Below are positions 8,166 to 17,610 of a DNA stretch of 61,925 nt, piece after piece. The position numbers and the translations under genes were made by a program. This DNA is from Falsiroseomonas ponticola (GTDB taxonomy: Bacteria; Pseudomonadota; Alphaproteobacteria; Acetobacterales; Acetobacteraceae). Position 1 is the first letter of the stretch, and every line of letters begins with the position of its first letter. The DNA is taken from positions 1 to 61,925 of the forward strand of contig NZ_JAERQN010000019.1 of assembly GCF_016805305.1 (NCBI RefSeq), written 5' to 3'. The notes beneath the pieces were generated by a model. That model worked only from the letters and a program-made list of their open reading frames with translations, did not search any database and was not told the DNA's origin.

Positions 8166-8330
8166 GTGCCGCGCCGCCTCCTGCTCCTCGCCATGGCCCT
8201 CGCCACGCTGGGCGCTGGCTGCTCCGACGGGGCCCGGCGCCTCGCCGAGCCCTCCGGGCCGGTCTTCCGGCTGAACCCGGACCGCTGGCCGGACGCGGTT
8301 CCGCCGGCGGGGAGGGCTGCCCTGCGATGA
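8166..8330 (+). CDS. virB7: VirB7-like small lipoprotein
   Basis: A 54-aa protein (GTG 8166) with a lipoprotein signal: basic start, hydrophobic run, lipobox LGAGC with the lipidated Cys at about residue 19, then a short periplasmic tail. Size, lipobox and position between virB6 and virB8 match VirB7, which anchors VirB9 at the outer membrane. VirB7 sequences are poorly conserved, so the call rests on context. It overlaps virB8 by 4 bp. Confidence 0.75.
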   Translation: MPRRLLLLAMALATLGAGCSDGARRLAEPSGPVFRLNPDRWPDAVPPAGRAALR

Positions 8331-9088
8331 ACGCCCCCCTGCGCCTCAAGCCCGGCGTGTGGCCCGCCGAGCCGCTGAGCCCCGAGGCCGCCCAGCAATT
8401 CCTCGCGGATGCCGCAGCGCGCGCCGACGAGGTGCGCCGCACCAGCCTCGCTTTCCGCCGCGCCGGCTGGATCGCCGGCACCTTCGGCGCGCTCCTCGGC
8501 CTCGCCGACGTCGGCGTCGCGGCGACCGTAGTCCTGCGCGCCGAGCCGGCGCGGCTCGACTTCGCCCTGCTCGACCGCGACACCGGCGAGGTGAGCCCGA
8601 CGCTCGCCGCGCGCGACGCGCCGCGCGCCTTCACCGACCACACCGCACGGCAGTACCTCCGCCGCTTCGTCGAGGCCTGCGACGGCTACGCGCCGACGCC
8701 GAACCCGACGACGCTCCAGCGCGACCTGCACCGCTGCGCCATCCTGCTGACCGAGCCGATGCAGGAGCGGTTCCGGGCGAGCGTCGCGCGGTCGAACCCG
8801 GAGAGCCCGCTCGCCACGCTCGGCCGCAACGGCGTCCGCACGACGGAGGGCTTCCGCTACTTCAAGTACCCCTCCGAGGGTGCCACGCAGACCTGGAGGG
8901 TGCAGTTCACCCGCGTGGAGACGCGCGTCGGCGCCGGCGGCCCGGGCGTGACGACGCGCACCCCGATGACGGCGATGGTGAACTTCCGGTGGCGCCCCGA
9001 GCTGCCGCAGCTCGCCGAGGACCGCGACTGGAACACGGCCGGGATGCAGGTCGTGACCTACAGCATCGAGCCGGACACCGGGCGATGA
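8327..9088 (+). CDS. virB8: VirB8-like assembly factor
   Basis: A 253-aa bitopic inner-membrane protein: cytosolic N-terminus, one membrane helix at about residues 45-68 (AGWIAGTFGALLGLADVGVA), then a periplasmic NTF2-like domain. The segments HTARQYLRRFVEACDGY and TWRVQFTRVE fit VirB8. VirB8 nucleates the core complex. It overlaps virB9 by ATGA. Confidence 0.9.
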   Translation: MNAPLRLKPGVWPAEPLSPEAAQQFLADAAARADEVRRTSLAFRRAGWIAGTFGALLGLADVGVAATVVLRAEPARLDFALLDRDTGEVSPTLAARDAPRAFTDHTARQYLRRFVEACDGYAPTPNPTTLQRDLHRCAILLTEPMQERFRASVARSNPESPLATLGRNGVRTTEGFRYFKYPSEGATQTWRVQFTRVETRVGAGGPGVTTRTPMTAMVNFRWRPELPQLAEDRDWNTAGMQVVTYSIEPDTGR

Positions 9089-10050
9089 TGCGGCACGCCC
9101 CACTCGCGGCGGCGCTCGCCGCGGCCCTCGCGCTTCCCTCCCCCGCTGCCGCGCTCGACGAGCCGCGGCCCGTGGACCCTGCCGAGCCGCACATGCGGAC
9201 GCTGGCCTACAACCCGGCCGGCCGCACCCTCCTCGTGGGCACGGTCGGGCGAGCCACTGTGATCACCTTCGGGCCGGACGAGCAGGTGAAGCGCGTAGTC
9301 CTCGGCGTCGAAACCGTCTGGGAGCCGCCGAACGCGGCGGCCCTCGCGCAGTCGCCGTTGAACAACGTCCTGCCGCTCTGGGCGGTGGCGCCGGGGCGGA
9401 CGACGCTGCAGGTCGTCACCGCGCGGCACGGGGCTGCGGACCGTGTCTACCAGTTCTCCGCCGAAGTCCGCCCGCTGCCGCGGACCTGCGGCCCCGACGG
9501 TCGGGCCGAGTGCGCCGACGATCCGGGCGCCATCTATGGCCTCGCCTTCACCTATCCCGACGACGAGCGCGCCCGGCGCGAGGCCGAGGCCGCGCAGGCG
9601 CGCCGCGAGGCGGCGGAGCGGGCGGCCTCCTTCCGCGCGCGCCGGGAGGCCGAGGTCGCGCGGGACCGCCTGGCGGTGGACTTCGCCTGCCGCAACTGGA
9701 CCTTCGAGGGCCGCGGCTCGGCCGACCTGGTGCCGGACGAGACCTGCGACGACGGCCAGCGGACCGCCTTCCGCTTCCTTGGCAACCGCCAGGTGCCAAG
9801 CGTCTTCACGGTCGACGCCTCCGGCGCCGAGCAGTCGGTCCAGGCGGTCGCCCGCCCGGCGGGCGAACTTGGCCTGCGAGGCATCTGGTGGATCGTGCCC
9901 GGCGTGCACCGCGAGCTGCGCCTTCGGCTGCCCGGCAACGCCGTCCTGGCTGTCTACAACCGCGCCTACGACCCGGTCGGCCGCGATCCGGCGACCGGGA
10001 CGACCCACCCGGACGTCGTGCGCGAGCTGGCGGGGACGGGCCGCCGATGA
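9085..10050 (+). CDS. virB9: VirB9-like outer-membrane complex protein
   Basis: A 321-aa secreted protein starting at tandem ATGs (9085). Signal peptide at about residues 1-24 (ending AAA), then an N-terminal beta domain and a C-terminal VirB9 domain (about 205-310: DFACRNWTFEG, TAFRFLGNRQVPSVFTVD, WWIVPGVHRELRLR). Between them lies a charged Arg/Glu/Ala-rich helix (about 160-200), longer than usual. VirB9 with VirB7 and VirB10 forms the outer-membrane pore. Confidence 0.9.
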   Translation: MMRHAPLAAALAAALALPSPAAALDEPRPVDPAEPHMRTLAYNPAGRTLLVGTVGRATVITFGPDEQVKRVVLGVETVWEPPNAAALAQSPLNNVLPLWAVAPGRTTLQVVTARHGAADRVYQFSAEVRPLPRTCGPDGRAECADDPGAIYGLAFTYPDDERARREAEAAQARREAAERAASFRARREAEVARDRLAVDFACRNWTFEGRGSADLVPDETCDDGQRTAFRFLGNRQVPSVFTVDASGAEQSVQAVARPAGELGLRGIWWIVPGVHRELRLRLPGNAVLAVYNRAYDPVGRDPATGTTHPDVVRELAGTGRR

Positions 10051-11108
10051 CCGAGGACCGCGGCGCTCCCGACACCACAGGCCGCCGGCTGCTCACCCAG
10101 AAGCAGACCTACGCGGCGTCGATCCTGGGCGCCGCCGCGCTGATCGCCTTCGTCTTCTGGCGTCACCCGGGAACCGAGCCGCCAGAGCCGCCCCAGCCGG
10201 CCGGCGGCATCGGGCGCCGCGTCACCTTCGACCCGCCGCAGCCGCCTCCGGCGACGCCGCCCGCCGAGCCGGTCGCCTTCGCGCTCCCTCCCCCGCCCCC
10301 GCCCCCCCAGCTCGCCGCGGCTCCGTCGCAGGCGGCCGCCGGACCCCGGGCGCCGCGCATGATGTCCTATGCCATCACCGCCCTTCCCCGCGCTGACGAC
10401 CGCTCCGGCGCGGAAGGCGGCGGGCCCCGTCCGGCGGCGGGCGGCACCGACGCCGACGCGGCGCGGCGCGGGACCTCTGTGACCTTCCGCGGCACCGCGA
10501 TCGCCGGCGCCCGCGCGGGCGCCCCGCTCGACACGACCCTGATGCTCATGCCCGGCGTCTACCGCTGCACGCTCGACACCGCGGTCAGCAGCGAGCGCCC
10601 GGGCCCGTTCTTCTGCCACGTCACGCAGGACTGGCTCTCGCCCGCCGGCGTCCGGCTGATGGAGGCCGGCACCCGCATCCAGGGCAGCTACGAGAGCCAC
10701 GTCGCCGTCGGCCAGAGCCGGATCCTCTCCCTCGCGGCGACCGGTTGGACGCCGCAGGGCGTGCCCGTCCCGCTCGGCGCCCCGGTCGGCGACGCGCTCG
10801 GCCGCGTCGGCATGGACGGCGCCGTGGACCGGCACTTCTGGGAGCGCTTCGGCGGCGCGGTGTTCCTCATGCTCTCCGGCAGCGCGATCAGCGCCGCGCA
10901 GGGCGCCGTGCAGGCCGCGCTCGCGCGTGGCGACAACAACACCTACCTGAACCTCCAGACCGGCGGCGTGCAGGGCGCGGTCGCCTCGGTGCTGCGCGAC
11001 AGCATCAACATCCCGAACACGGTTACGAAGAACCAGGGCGAGGAGATCGCGGTCCTCGTCACGCAGCCTGTCGACTTCTCCGACGCCTACCGCCTGAGGC
11101 TCCGCTGA
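10047..11108 (+). CDS. virB10: VirB10-like channel scaffold
   Basis: A 353-aa protein with a cytosolic start, one membrane helix at about residues 24-40, a proline-rich periplasmic linker (residues 45-100, with runs of prolines) and the conserved C-terminal TrbI/VirB10 beta-barrel domain. Recognisable segments are AGTRIQGSYESHVAVGQSRI and NTVTKNQGEEIAVLV. VirB10 spans both membranes and links ATP energy to the outer pore. It overlaps virB9 by ATGA and virB11 by one base. Confidence 0.93.
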   Translation: MTEDRGAPDTTGRRLLTQKQTYAASILGAAALIAFVFWRHPGTEPPEPPQPAGGIGRRVTFDPPQPPPATPPAEPVAFALPPPPPPPQLAAAPSQAAAGPRAPRMMSYAITALPRADDRSGAEGGGPRPAAGGTDADAARRGTSVTFRGTAIAGARAGAPLDTTLMLMPGVYRCTLDTAVSSERPGPFFCHVTQDWLSPAGVRLMEAGTRIQGSYESHVAVGQSRILSLAATGWTPQGVPVPLGAPVGDALGRVGMDGAVDRHFWERFGGAVFLMLSGSAISAAQGAVQAALARGDNNTYLNLQTGGVQGAVASVLRDSINIPNTVTKNQGEEIAVLVTQPVDFSDAYRLRLR

Positions 11109-12019
11109 TGCTCGCCGGCGAGGCGACGCTGCTGCGGCTGCTGGAGCCCTTCGCGGCGGCGCTGGCGCGGCCGGGGACGCGGGAGATCGTGGTGAACCGC
11201 CCCGGCCGCTTCGGCGTGGAGGGCGAGCATGGCTGGACCTGGCACGACGCCCCGGAGCTGACCTTCGCGCGCCTCGACGCCATCCTCACGCTCGCCGCCT
11301 CGCGCACCTCGCGGCGCGTCGGGCCCGACCGCCCCTCGGCCTCCTCGGTGCTGCCGGGCGGCGAGCGCATCATGGGCGCGCGCCCGCCGGCCGCGCCGCC
11401 CGGCACGATCACGCTCGCCATCCGGCGCCGGGCGAAGGACTTCACGCCGACCCTCGAATGGCTTGAGGCCGGCGGCTACTTCGCCGCCGTGCCGGGGCGC
11501 GGCGCCGCCTGGTGGCGGGCGGCGGTCGAGGCGGGACGGACGATCCTCGTCGCCGGCGCCATCGGCTCCTCGAAGACCACCTTCGCCGAGGCACTCCTCC
11601 GCGCCATTCCGCCCGACCGCAGGCTCGTGACGATCGAGGACACGCCGGAGTGGATGGACCTGCCGCACGGGAACTGGTCGCCGCTCTACTTCGACGGCGA
11701 GCGGCGCACCGCAACCGACTGCCTCCAGGACGCGATGCGGCTGCGGCCGGACTGGCTGCCCTTCCAGGAGCTGCGCGGCTCCGAGGCCTGGGCCTTCCTC
11801 CGCGCACGCGTCGTCGGCCACCCCTCCGTCACCACGATCCACGGCGCCGACCCCGAGGCGGCGATCGAGGCGGCGGCGCTGATGGTGCGGCAGAGCCCGG
11901 AGGGCCGCGCGCTGGAGGCCGCGACCGTGCATGGCCTGCTCCGCCAGCACGTGGACCTGGTCGCGCACTGCGCGCGCGATCCCTACCGCGTCACCGCGGT
12001 GCTGGAGGTGCGGCCGTGA
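11108..12019 (+). CDS. virB11: VirB11 secretion ATPase with an altered P-loop
   Basis: Hexameric cytoplasmic ATPase, 303 aa. The Asp box (RLVTIEDTPEW), the Walker B region (RLRPDWLPFQELRGSEAW) and the His box (GHPSVTTIHG) are present in order. The P-loop at about residues 149-157 reads GAIGSSKTT: the glycine normally before the lysine is serine. Codon reading is clear (GGC GCC ATC GGC TCC TCG AAG ACC). Lys and Thr remain, so activity may be retained. GTG of virD4 overlaps the stop. Confidence 0.92.
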   Translation: MLAGEATLLRLLEPFAAALARPGTREIVVNRPGRFGVEGEHGWTWHDAPELTFARLDAILTLAASRTSRRVGPDRPSASSVLPGGERIMGARPPAAPPGTITLAIRRRAKDFTPTLEWLEAGGYFAAVPGRGAAWWRAAVEAGRTILVAGAIGSSKTTFAEALLRAIPPDRRLVTIEDTPEWMDLPHGNWSPLYFDGERRTATDCLQDAMRLRPDWLPFQELRGSEAWAFLRARVVGHPSVTTIHGADPEAAIEAAALMVRQSPEGRALEAATVHGLLRQHVDLVAHCARDPYRVTAVLEVRP

Positions 12020-13806
12020 CGCGACAGGGCGCCCTCCTTGCCGGCGCCTTCGGCGCGGCGGCGCTCGCCGCGGTGCCGGTCGCCTCGGCGACCTACCTCG
12101 CCATCACCGGGCTCGGGGCGCACCCCTACTTCGCCGCCGCCGGCCTCTGGACGAAGGCGACGGCCTGGACGCTCTACGCGCCGCAGGCCGGGGCGAACTG
12201 GTGGGCGGCGGTCACGGTCGGCCTATCGGGTTTCCTCGGCTTGGCGCCCCTGCTGCTGGCCGGCACCGCGGCCGTCGCCGTGCGGCGCCGCGGCGAGCGC
12301 CCCCTGCACGGCGAATCCCACTTCGCCACGCGGAGCGAGGCGGAGGGCAGCGGCATTGTCTTTGCTCCCCGCCCGGTCCCGGACGGGATCCTGCTGGGCC
12401 GGTGGGGCCGTGGCCCCTTCGCCCGCTATGCCTGCCTCCCCGGCCAGCAGCACGTCGCGGTCTACGCGCCGACCGAGGAGGGCAAGGGCGTCTCCTTCGT
12501 CGTGCCGAACGCGATGAACTGGGGCGGCGCGCTCGTCGCCTTCTCGGTCAAGCGCGACCTGGTGCGCTGGACGGCGGCCGAGCGGGCGCGGAAGGGCGAC
12601 GCGGTCTTCGTGCTCGACTTCGGCGACCCGGAGGGCCGCACGCACCGCTGGAACCCGCTCGGCCTGGTCCGCCGCGGCACGCCGGACGCCACCGACGACC
12701 TTCAGAAGGCGATGTTCGCCCTCGTGCCGGAGACGCGGGCGAACAACCCCTACTGGGACAACGCCGGCCGCCGCGTCGCCACCGCCCTCGCAGTGATCCA
12801 ATCTGAGACGCCCGGCGCGCCGCTGACCGTCGCGGCGGTGGCCGGCCTCGCCCGGCGAGGCGACGCTGTCGCCCACCTTCGTACCCTGGTGGCGGACGCC
12901 AGGCGGGAGAACCGCCCCTACCCGCGTGCGGCCGTCGAGACGGCACTCGGCTGGGCGGACGGGATCGAGAAGGGGAGCGAAGAGGCAAGGGGCGTGCGGC
13001 AGACCATCCTCACCGCGCTGTCGCTCTGGGAGGTGCCGCGCATCGCCGCCGCGACGGCGGCCAGCGACTTTGACGTGCGCGAGCTGCGGTCGCGCCAGAT
13101 GTCTGTCTACCTCTGCGCCCAGCCCTCGGACCTGCGCCGGATGCGGCCGATCTACGCGATCTTCTTCCAGCAGCTGATCGACGCCATGGCGCGGGAGGAG
13201 TTCGGGGAGAAGCGGGAGCACCGGCACCGCGTGCTGGCGCTCCTCGACGAGTTCTGGGCGCTCGGCGAGCACCGGGTGCTGGCCGACGCGACGGCCTTCA
13301 TCCGCTCCTCGGGCCTCCGCATGGCGATCGTCGTGCAGTCGAAGGACCAGACGCGGCTGGCCTTCGGCGAGGACGGGTCGCGGAACATCTACGCCAACGC
13401 CGGCGCCGAGATCGCGCTCGGCGGCCTCGACCAGCGCCAAGCGGAAGAGGTGAGCCAGCGCGGCGGCAGCGACACGGTTGTGGAGACGACGCAGAGCCGG
13501 CCGCGCTTCTTCGGATGGCTGAGCCCGTCGCGGCAGAGCGAGAGCGAAACCGTGCGGCGCCGTGCGCTGATGCTGGCGCAGGAGGTGCAGCGCCTGCCAG
13601 CCGACAAGCTGCTCGTGCTGCGCCGGCGGCTGGCGCTGCTGCTCCTCGACCGGCTCGTTTGGTACCGCGACCCGCACTTCCGGGACCGGGCCGGCGAGCC
13701 CCCGGCCGTGCCGACCCTCGCCGTGCGGGTGGAGCGCGACGCCGCGCCGCCTGGCGAAGCGACCACGGCGCCGGCGTCCGCCGCCGGCTCCTCACCGGTC
13801 CAGTGA
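12016..13806 (+). CDS. virD4: VirD4 type IV coupling protein
   Basis: Coupling ATPase that brings the relaxase-DNA complex to the channel; 596 aa from GTG 12016. Two N-terminal membrane regions (about 5-40 and 58-90), then Walker A in the form APTEEGKGVS (about 151-160) and Walker B LALLDEFWALG (about 407-417), with KDQTRLAFG downstream. The basic start MTRQG and the order after virB11 fit VirD4/TraG. The 3' end overlaps the convergent relaxase gene by 15 bp. Confidence 0.94.
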   Translation: MTRQGALLAGAFGAAALAAVPVASATYLAITGLGAHPYFAAAGLWTKATAWTLYAPQAGANWWAAVTVGLSGFLGLAPLLLAGTAAVAVRRRGERPLHGESHFATRSEAEGSGIVFAPRPVPDGILLGRWGRGPFARYACLPGQQHVAVYAPTEEGKGVSFVVPNAMNWGGALVAFSVKRDLVRWTAAERARKGDAVFVLDFGDPEGRTHRWNPLGLVRRGTPDATDDLQKAMFALVPETRANNPYWDNAGRRVATALAVIQSETPGAPLTVAAVAGLARRGDAVAHLRTLVADARRENRPYPRAAVETALGWADGIEKGSEEARGVRQTILTALSLWEVPRIAAATAASDFDVRELRSRQMSVYLCAQPSDLRRMRPIYAIFFQQLIDAMAREEFGEKREHRHRVLALLDEFWALGEHRVLADATAFIRSSGLRMAIVVQSKDQTRLAFGEDGSRNIYANAGAEIALGGLDQRQAEEVSQRGGSDTVVETTQSRPRFFGWLSPSRQSESETVRRRALMLAQEVQRLPADKLLVLRRRLALLLLDRLVWYRDPHFRDRAGEPPAVPTLAVRVERDAAPPGEATTAPASAAGSSPVQ

Positions 13807-16800
13807 CATGGACCGTTCGTCGCGCCCGCGATTGGCAGCGGGGGCCCGCATTTGTGCGAAGCGCTCCCGTACCGCCGCCGTGACCTCCGCGCCGAAGCGG
13901 GAAAGCCTCTCCACGAATGTTCCGCTGGCACGGACGGCCTCGGTCAGCCGCTCGACCAGCGGCGCCGCCATCCGGTCGCGCCGGTTCCGCGCCAGCCGCT
14001 CGCCGAGCGTCGTCTCCGGCAGCCCCTTCTCCGCCCGCCGTTCCGCCGGCAGCACCCCGTGCCGGAGCGCCCGCGCGGCGCCGCGCCGGACCTCGCCGGC
14101 CCGGGCGAGGAACTCCAGCGCGCCCTCCTGCCGCGGCTGGCGGCCGAGGTTGCGCGCCGCGTTCGCCCAGGCGTCCGCCTCCGTCACCGGCCGGACGTCG
14201 TTCAGTGGCCGGCGCCGCACCACCTCGGCGTGCTCCGCCCCGGCCGAGACCAGCAGCCAAGAGGTCCGGCGGTGCCGCGTGCCCGAGGCATAGGCCGCGA
14301 AGCCCGTCACCGCCCTCGTGCCGGCCGGCAGCGCGTGGACGTGCTCGGTCGCCGTCGAGCCCTGCGCCGTGTGGGTGGTCATCACCTCGCCATAGGCGAG
14401 CCGCACCCGACCCGTGCCGCGCTCGGCGAGGGTCGACCAGGCCACCCTACCCTCGCGGCCGGAGGCGTTCCGCACGCGCATCCCCTTCGCGTCAGCCGAG
14501 AGCACGGTCAGCACCGAGCCGTTACGCCCGATGCTGCCCCCCTCCCCTTCCGCGCGCGTGCTGGCGAAGAGCCGGACCCGGTCGCCGGGCGCGAGCGCCA
14601 TCTCGTAGGCGTTCCCGTCGCGGTCGGCCGCGCCCACCCGCACCTGGTCCTCCCCGACCTGCCCGAGCCCCCGCCGCACCTCGCGGATGGCGACCCCAAG
14701 CCGGTGCGCGTCGGCGTTGGTCGGCGCCGAGACGGTGAGCGTGTAGGACGGGTCGTCCGCGTTCGCCCGCAGCCGCTGGCCGACGAGGACGGCGACGCGC
14801 TCGATCGCCTCGCGGGTGCCGCCGGGCACCAGCTCGGCCGTGCCGTCCTCGCGCTTCATGGCGAGGGCTTCGGCCGCGCGGCCCTCGCGCCAGTGGCCGG
14901 CGATCTCGCGCTCCCGCTCGACCCGCTGCCGGACCGTCGTGAGGATCTCCGGCACCTGATCCGGCCCGAGCGCGCGGCGGACGAGGTCCACGATCGGCCC
15001 CGCCTCGATCGCCTGGCACTGCCGGTCGTCGCCGAGCATGGCGAGGCGGAAGCCGCGCGCCTCCTGCAGCCGCAGCAGCTCGAGGCCTTGGCGTGTCCCG
15101 AGCAGGCCGAGTTCGTCCACCACCACCACGGAGCGTCGGTCGAGTACGATCCCGTCCGCCTTGGCGGCCTCCAGGAAGACGCTGAGCGCGCGGACGTTGC
15201 CGCGCGGTATGCCGGCGTCCGCCAAGTCGTCGGCCTGCCGCCAGGCCAGCGCCACGCCGTGCACCGCCCTCCCCTGCCCCGTCCAGGCGGCCACCAAGGG
15301 CTGCAGGAGCGTGGTTTTGCCGCTGCCCGCGGCGCCGACAACGACGCCGAGCCGGCCACCCTCGCCGAGGCGGTGCATCGCCCGGCGCTGCGCCTCCCCG
15401 TGCTCGCCCTTGAAGGCGAGGCCGGCGCGCCCGGCCGCAGCGGTGATCTCTCCCGCCTGGAGGGCGCCGCAGCGGTCGGCAGCCGCGGCGCGGGCCAGCC
15501 GGACAAACTCCGCCTCGTCGGAGGCGTGCAGCGCCGTGGTGATGCCGACCTCGCCCCGCTCGCCGGCCTGTCCCCAGACGAGCGACGTGGTCTCGCCGTA
15601 CTGGCGGACGCCCTCGCTCCGGAAGAGCGCGGTCACCCGACCGACGTCGGCCGTCTCCTCGATGCCGGCAGCGATCAGGCCGCGGGTGGCGGCCGTCCTG
15701 GCATCCGCCCCGGAGACGACCGCCCGGCGGTCCAGCTCCCGCTCCAGCCAGGGCAGCGCCGCTTCGTAGGCCTGCGCGAGGCGCTCCTCGCGGGTCGGGG
15801 CTGGTCCCTCCCGGCGGGGCCCCTCGATGCCGCCGTACTGCCAGCCGAGCTCGCCGGCCTGACGCCGCCAGTCGGCGAAGTCCGCCACGTCGTCCTTCTT
15901 GAGCTTCGCGCGGGTCTCGAAGTCGAGCCCGGCCGGCATCCCCTGCACACCGGCCTTCAGCAGCCCGGTCCGGCGCTCGGGCGGCAGCTCATCCCACTCG
16001 AGGCCGAGCGTCTTGGCGTAGGCCCGCGCCGCCTCCTCGCCGCCGAGGGTGCGCTTCGAGAAGTGGTCGCGCACGGCGTCCGGGATTGCCGCGAGGCGAG
16101 CCATGCCGGTGCGGTTGTCCAGCACCACCTCCGCGCCGAGCCGCCGGAGGTTCGCGGCGAGGTGCGCCTGGTAGAGCGCGCCGGCCTCCTTGATCAGCCC
16201 GTCGAGGCGGTCGAGGTCGAGCGAGCCGACCCGGCCGTTCTCGCAAAACACGGCGTTCGGCACAGTGAAGTGGGTGTGCAGGTCGGGGTCGCCAGCGACG
16301 TGGACCGCCACGCTCTCGGTGACGGTCCGCCCGCCCTCCTGCCGGGTGGTCCAGAGGGTTGGGCGCGAGGTGTAGTGGTCGAAGGCGATCCAGGCGACGT
16401 GGCCTGGGTCCGCGCCGTCCCGGCCCCCGTTGCCCTTCCTGGCCTGCCCGATGCGCGCCTCGATGACGGCCATGGCCTCTGCCGCGGCGTCGCGGTGCGC
16501 AGCATAGATCGACGCTTGCTCGGCGGGCCGGGCGAAGGCCCAGGCGACCGAGACCGACTTGTCCGGGGTGAGGCAGAAATCGACGGAGCCGATCGGGGTG
16601 AGGTCCTTCACCTCGCCCGTCCGCCGATTGGTGACCTGGCGCGCCGAGGCGTAGCGCTTGCCCTCGATCTCCTCCCCGTCGGCGCGGCGCCCGGCCAGCA
16701 GCGCGTTGATTTCCTCCCAGGTCACGCCGCGATCCGGGTCGACGCCGAGGCCGCGCGCGACAAGGGGGTGCATGTCCCGCCTCGGCTCGGCCACGGGCGG

Positions 16801-17127
16801 ACCATAGGCCGCCTCGAAGTCGCGCCGCTCCAGCGTCTCCGCAAGCCGCCTTCCGAGCCGCGTCTCCTCGTCGTCGGGGTCGGCACCGCGATCGGCATGC
16901 CGGAGCATCAACTCCGATATCGCTTCGCTATACGAAAGCTGCCCTTTGCTAACGTCTTTGGCCAGGGCGGCCACGGCGCGATCCTCGGCCGAGCCCCCCT
17001 CCATGCCCCGTGTGTAGTACCGCGCGAGATCCGCCACCTCGCGCGGCAGGGTCTGGGTCAGGAGGTGATTCGTCATCGCCGCCGTGTCGGCGGGCTGGCC
17101 GCCGGCGATGGTGGAGTAGGTCAGCAC
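13792..17127 (-). CDS. traI: MOBF (TrwC/TraI-type) conjugative relaxase-helicase
   Basis: A 1111-aa bifunctional transfer initiator. The relaxase domain occupies about residues 20-400: a Tyr pair in LARYYTRG (37-38) may hold the nicking tyrosine, and the metal-binding histidines lie in HVAGDPDLHTH (276, 284, 286). The C-terminal half is a RecD-like helicase with Walker A VVVGAAGSGKTT (about 596-606), VVVVDELGLLG, and a late helicase motif TTHTAQGS. N-terminal tyrosines are about ten residues further in than in TrwC. This is the only relaxase gene in the window and it sits next to the probable oriT. Confidence 0.93.
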   Translation of the reverse strand: MLTYSTIAGGQPADTAAMTNHLLTQTLPREVADLARYYTRGMEGGSAEDRAVAALAKDVSKGQLSYSEAISELMLRHADRGADPDDEETRLGRRLAETLERRDFEAAYGPPVAEPRRDMHPLVARGLGVDPDRGVTWEEINALLAGRRADGEEIEGKRYASARQVTNRRTGEVKDLTPIGSVDFCLTPDKSVSVAWAFARPAEQASIYAAHRDAAAEAMAVIEARIGQARKGNGGRDGADPGHVAWIAFDHYTSRPTLWTTRQEGGRTVTESVAVHVAGDPDLHTHFTVPNAVFCENGRVGSLDLDRLDGLIKEAGALYQAHLAANLRRLGAEVVLDNRTGMARLAAIPDAVRDHFSKRTLGGEEAARAYAKTLGLEWDELPPERRTGLLKAGVQGMPAGLDFETRAKLKKDDVADFADWRRQAGELGWQYGGIEGPRREGPAPTREERLAQAYEAALPWLERELDRRAVVSGADARTAATRGLIAAGIEETADVGRVTALFRSEGVRQYGETTSLVWGQAGERGEVGITTALHASDEAEFVRLARAAAADRCGALQAGEITAAAGRAGLAFKGEHGEAQRRAMHRLGEGGRLGVVVGAAGSGKTTLLQPLVAAWTGQGRAVHGVALAWRQADDLADAGIPRGNVRALSVFLEAAKADGIVLDRRSVVVVDELGLLGTRQGLELLRLQEARGFRLAMLGDDRQCQAIEAGPIVDLVRRALGPDQVPEILTTVRQRVEREREIAGHWREGRAAEALAMKREDGTAELVPGGTREAIERVAVLVGQRLRANADDPSYTLTVSAPTNADAHRLGVAIREVRRGLGQVGEDQVRVGAADRDGNAYEMALAPGDRVRLFASTRAEGEGGSIGRNGSVLTVLSADAKGMRVRNASGREGRVAWSTLAERGTGRVRLAYGEVMTTHTAQGSTATEHVHALPAGTRAVTGFAAYASGTRHRRTSWLLVSAGAEHAEVVRRRPLNDVRPVTEADAWANAARNLGRQPRQEGALEFLARAGEVRRGAARALRHGVLPAERRAEKGLPETTLGERLARNRRDRMAAPLVERLTEAVRASGTFVERLSRFGAEVTAAVRERFAQMRAPAANRGRDERSMSLDR

Positions 17128-17136
17128 GGCGGGCGC

Positions 17137-17427
17137 TCAGGACGCCGCGCCGACGGCTTCGGCGATCTGCCCGGGCAGGGCGCCGAGCCGCGCGTCCAGC
17201 CGCGCCAGCGCCGCCTCCTGGGCCGCCAGCGCGGTCGCCATGTCGCGCAGCGCCTCTGCCAGGTCGCCGCCCCCGGGCGCCTCCTCCGCAGCCGCCAGCA
17301 GGATCCGCTCCAGCATGGCGGTGTGCGTGGCGAGGGTCTCGTTCATCTGCGCGACGCCGCGGACCAGCGCGTCCTGGCCTTCCTCCAGGCGGGCGAGGCG
17401 GTCGTCGTCGTCGGCTGTCGCTGCCAT
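17137..17427 (-). CDS. Small coiled-coil protein upstream of the relaxase
   Basis: A 96-aa acidic, alanine/leucine-rich helical protein with heptad-like stretches (LARLEEGQDALVRGVAQM and AALARLDARLGALPGQI). ATG at 17427 is preferred because AGGGGA lies 8 nt upstream; an upstream in-frame start at 17469 would add 14 residues. It ends 9 bp before the relaxase start, so they form an operon. The position matches relaxosome accessory genes, but no DNA-binding motif is visible. Function unknown. Confidence 0.7.
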   Translation of the reverse strand: MAATADDDDRLARLEEGQDALVRGVAQMNETLATHTAMLERILLAAAEEAPGGGDLAEALRDMATALAAQEAALARLDARLGALPGQIAEAVGAAS

Positions 17428-17610
17428 GGTGCTCGTCCCCTGCCCTTGCGCCGAAGGCGCCGACCGCATTGGTCAATGCCTTGGTCTGCTAGGCCTGTTT
17501 CTCTCCACGGACAGCACACGCCCTCCACCACGGGTCGCGCGATTCACGTCCACGGGGGTTACACGCCTCGCGTGTGTCGTTGCGATCCCTCGCGTGCATG
17601 CTCGACACCG
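17428..17610. other. Probable origin of transfer (oriT) and divergent promoters
   Basis: A 183-bp gap between the relaxase operon (minus) and a divergent accessory operon (plus), where oriT of MOBF plasmids is usually placed. It holds three inverted repeats: 17448-17460 (GCGCC-GAA-GGCGC), 17466-17479 (GCATTG-GT-CAATGC) and 17561-17575 (ACACGC-CTC-GCGTGT). I cannot identify the nick site. Some of these repeats may instead be operators or promoter elements. Confidence 0.5.
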
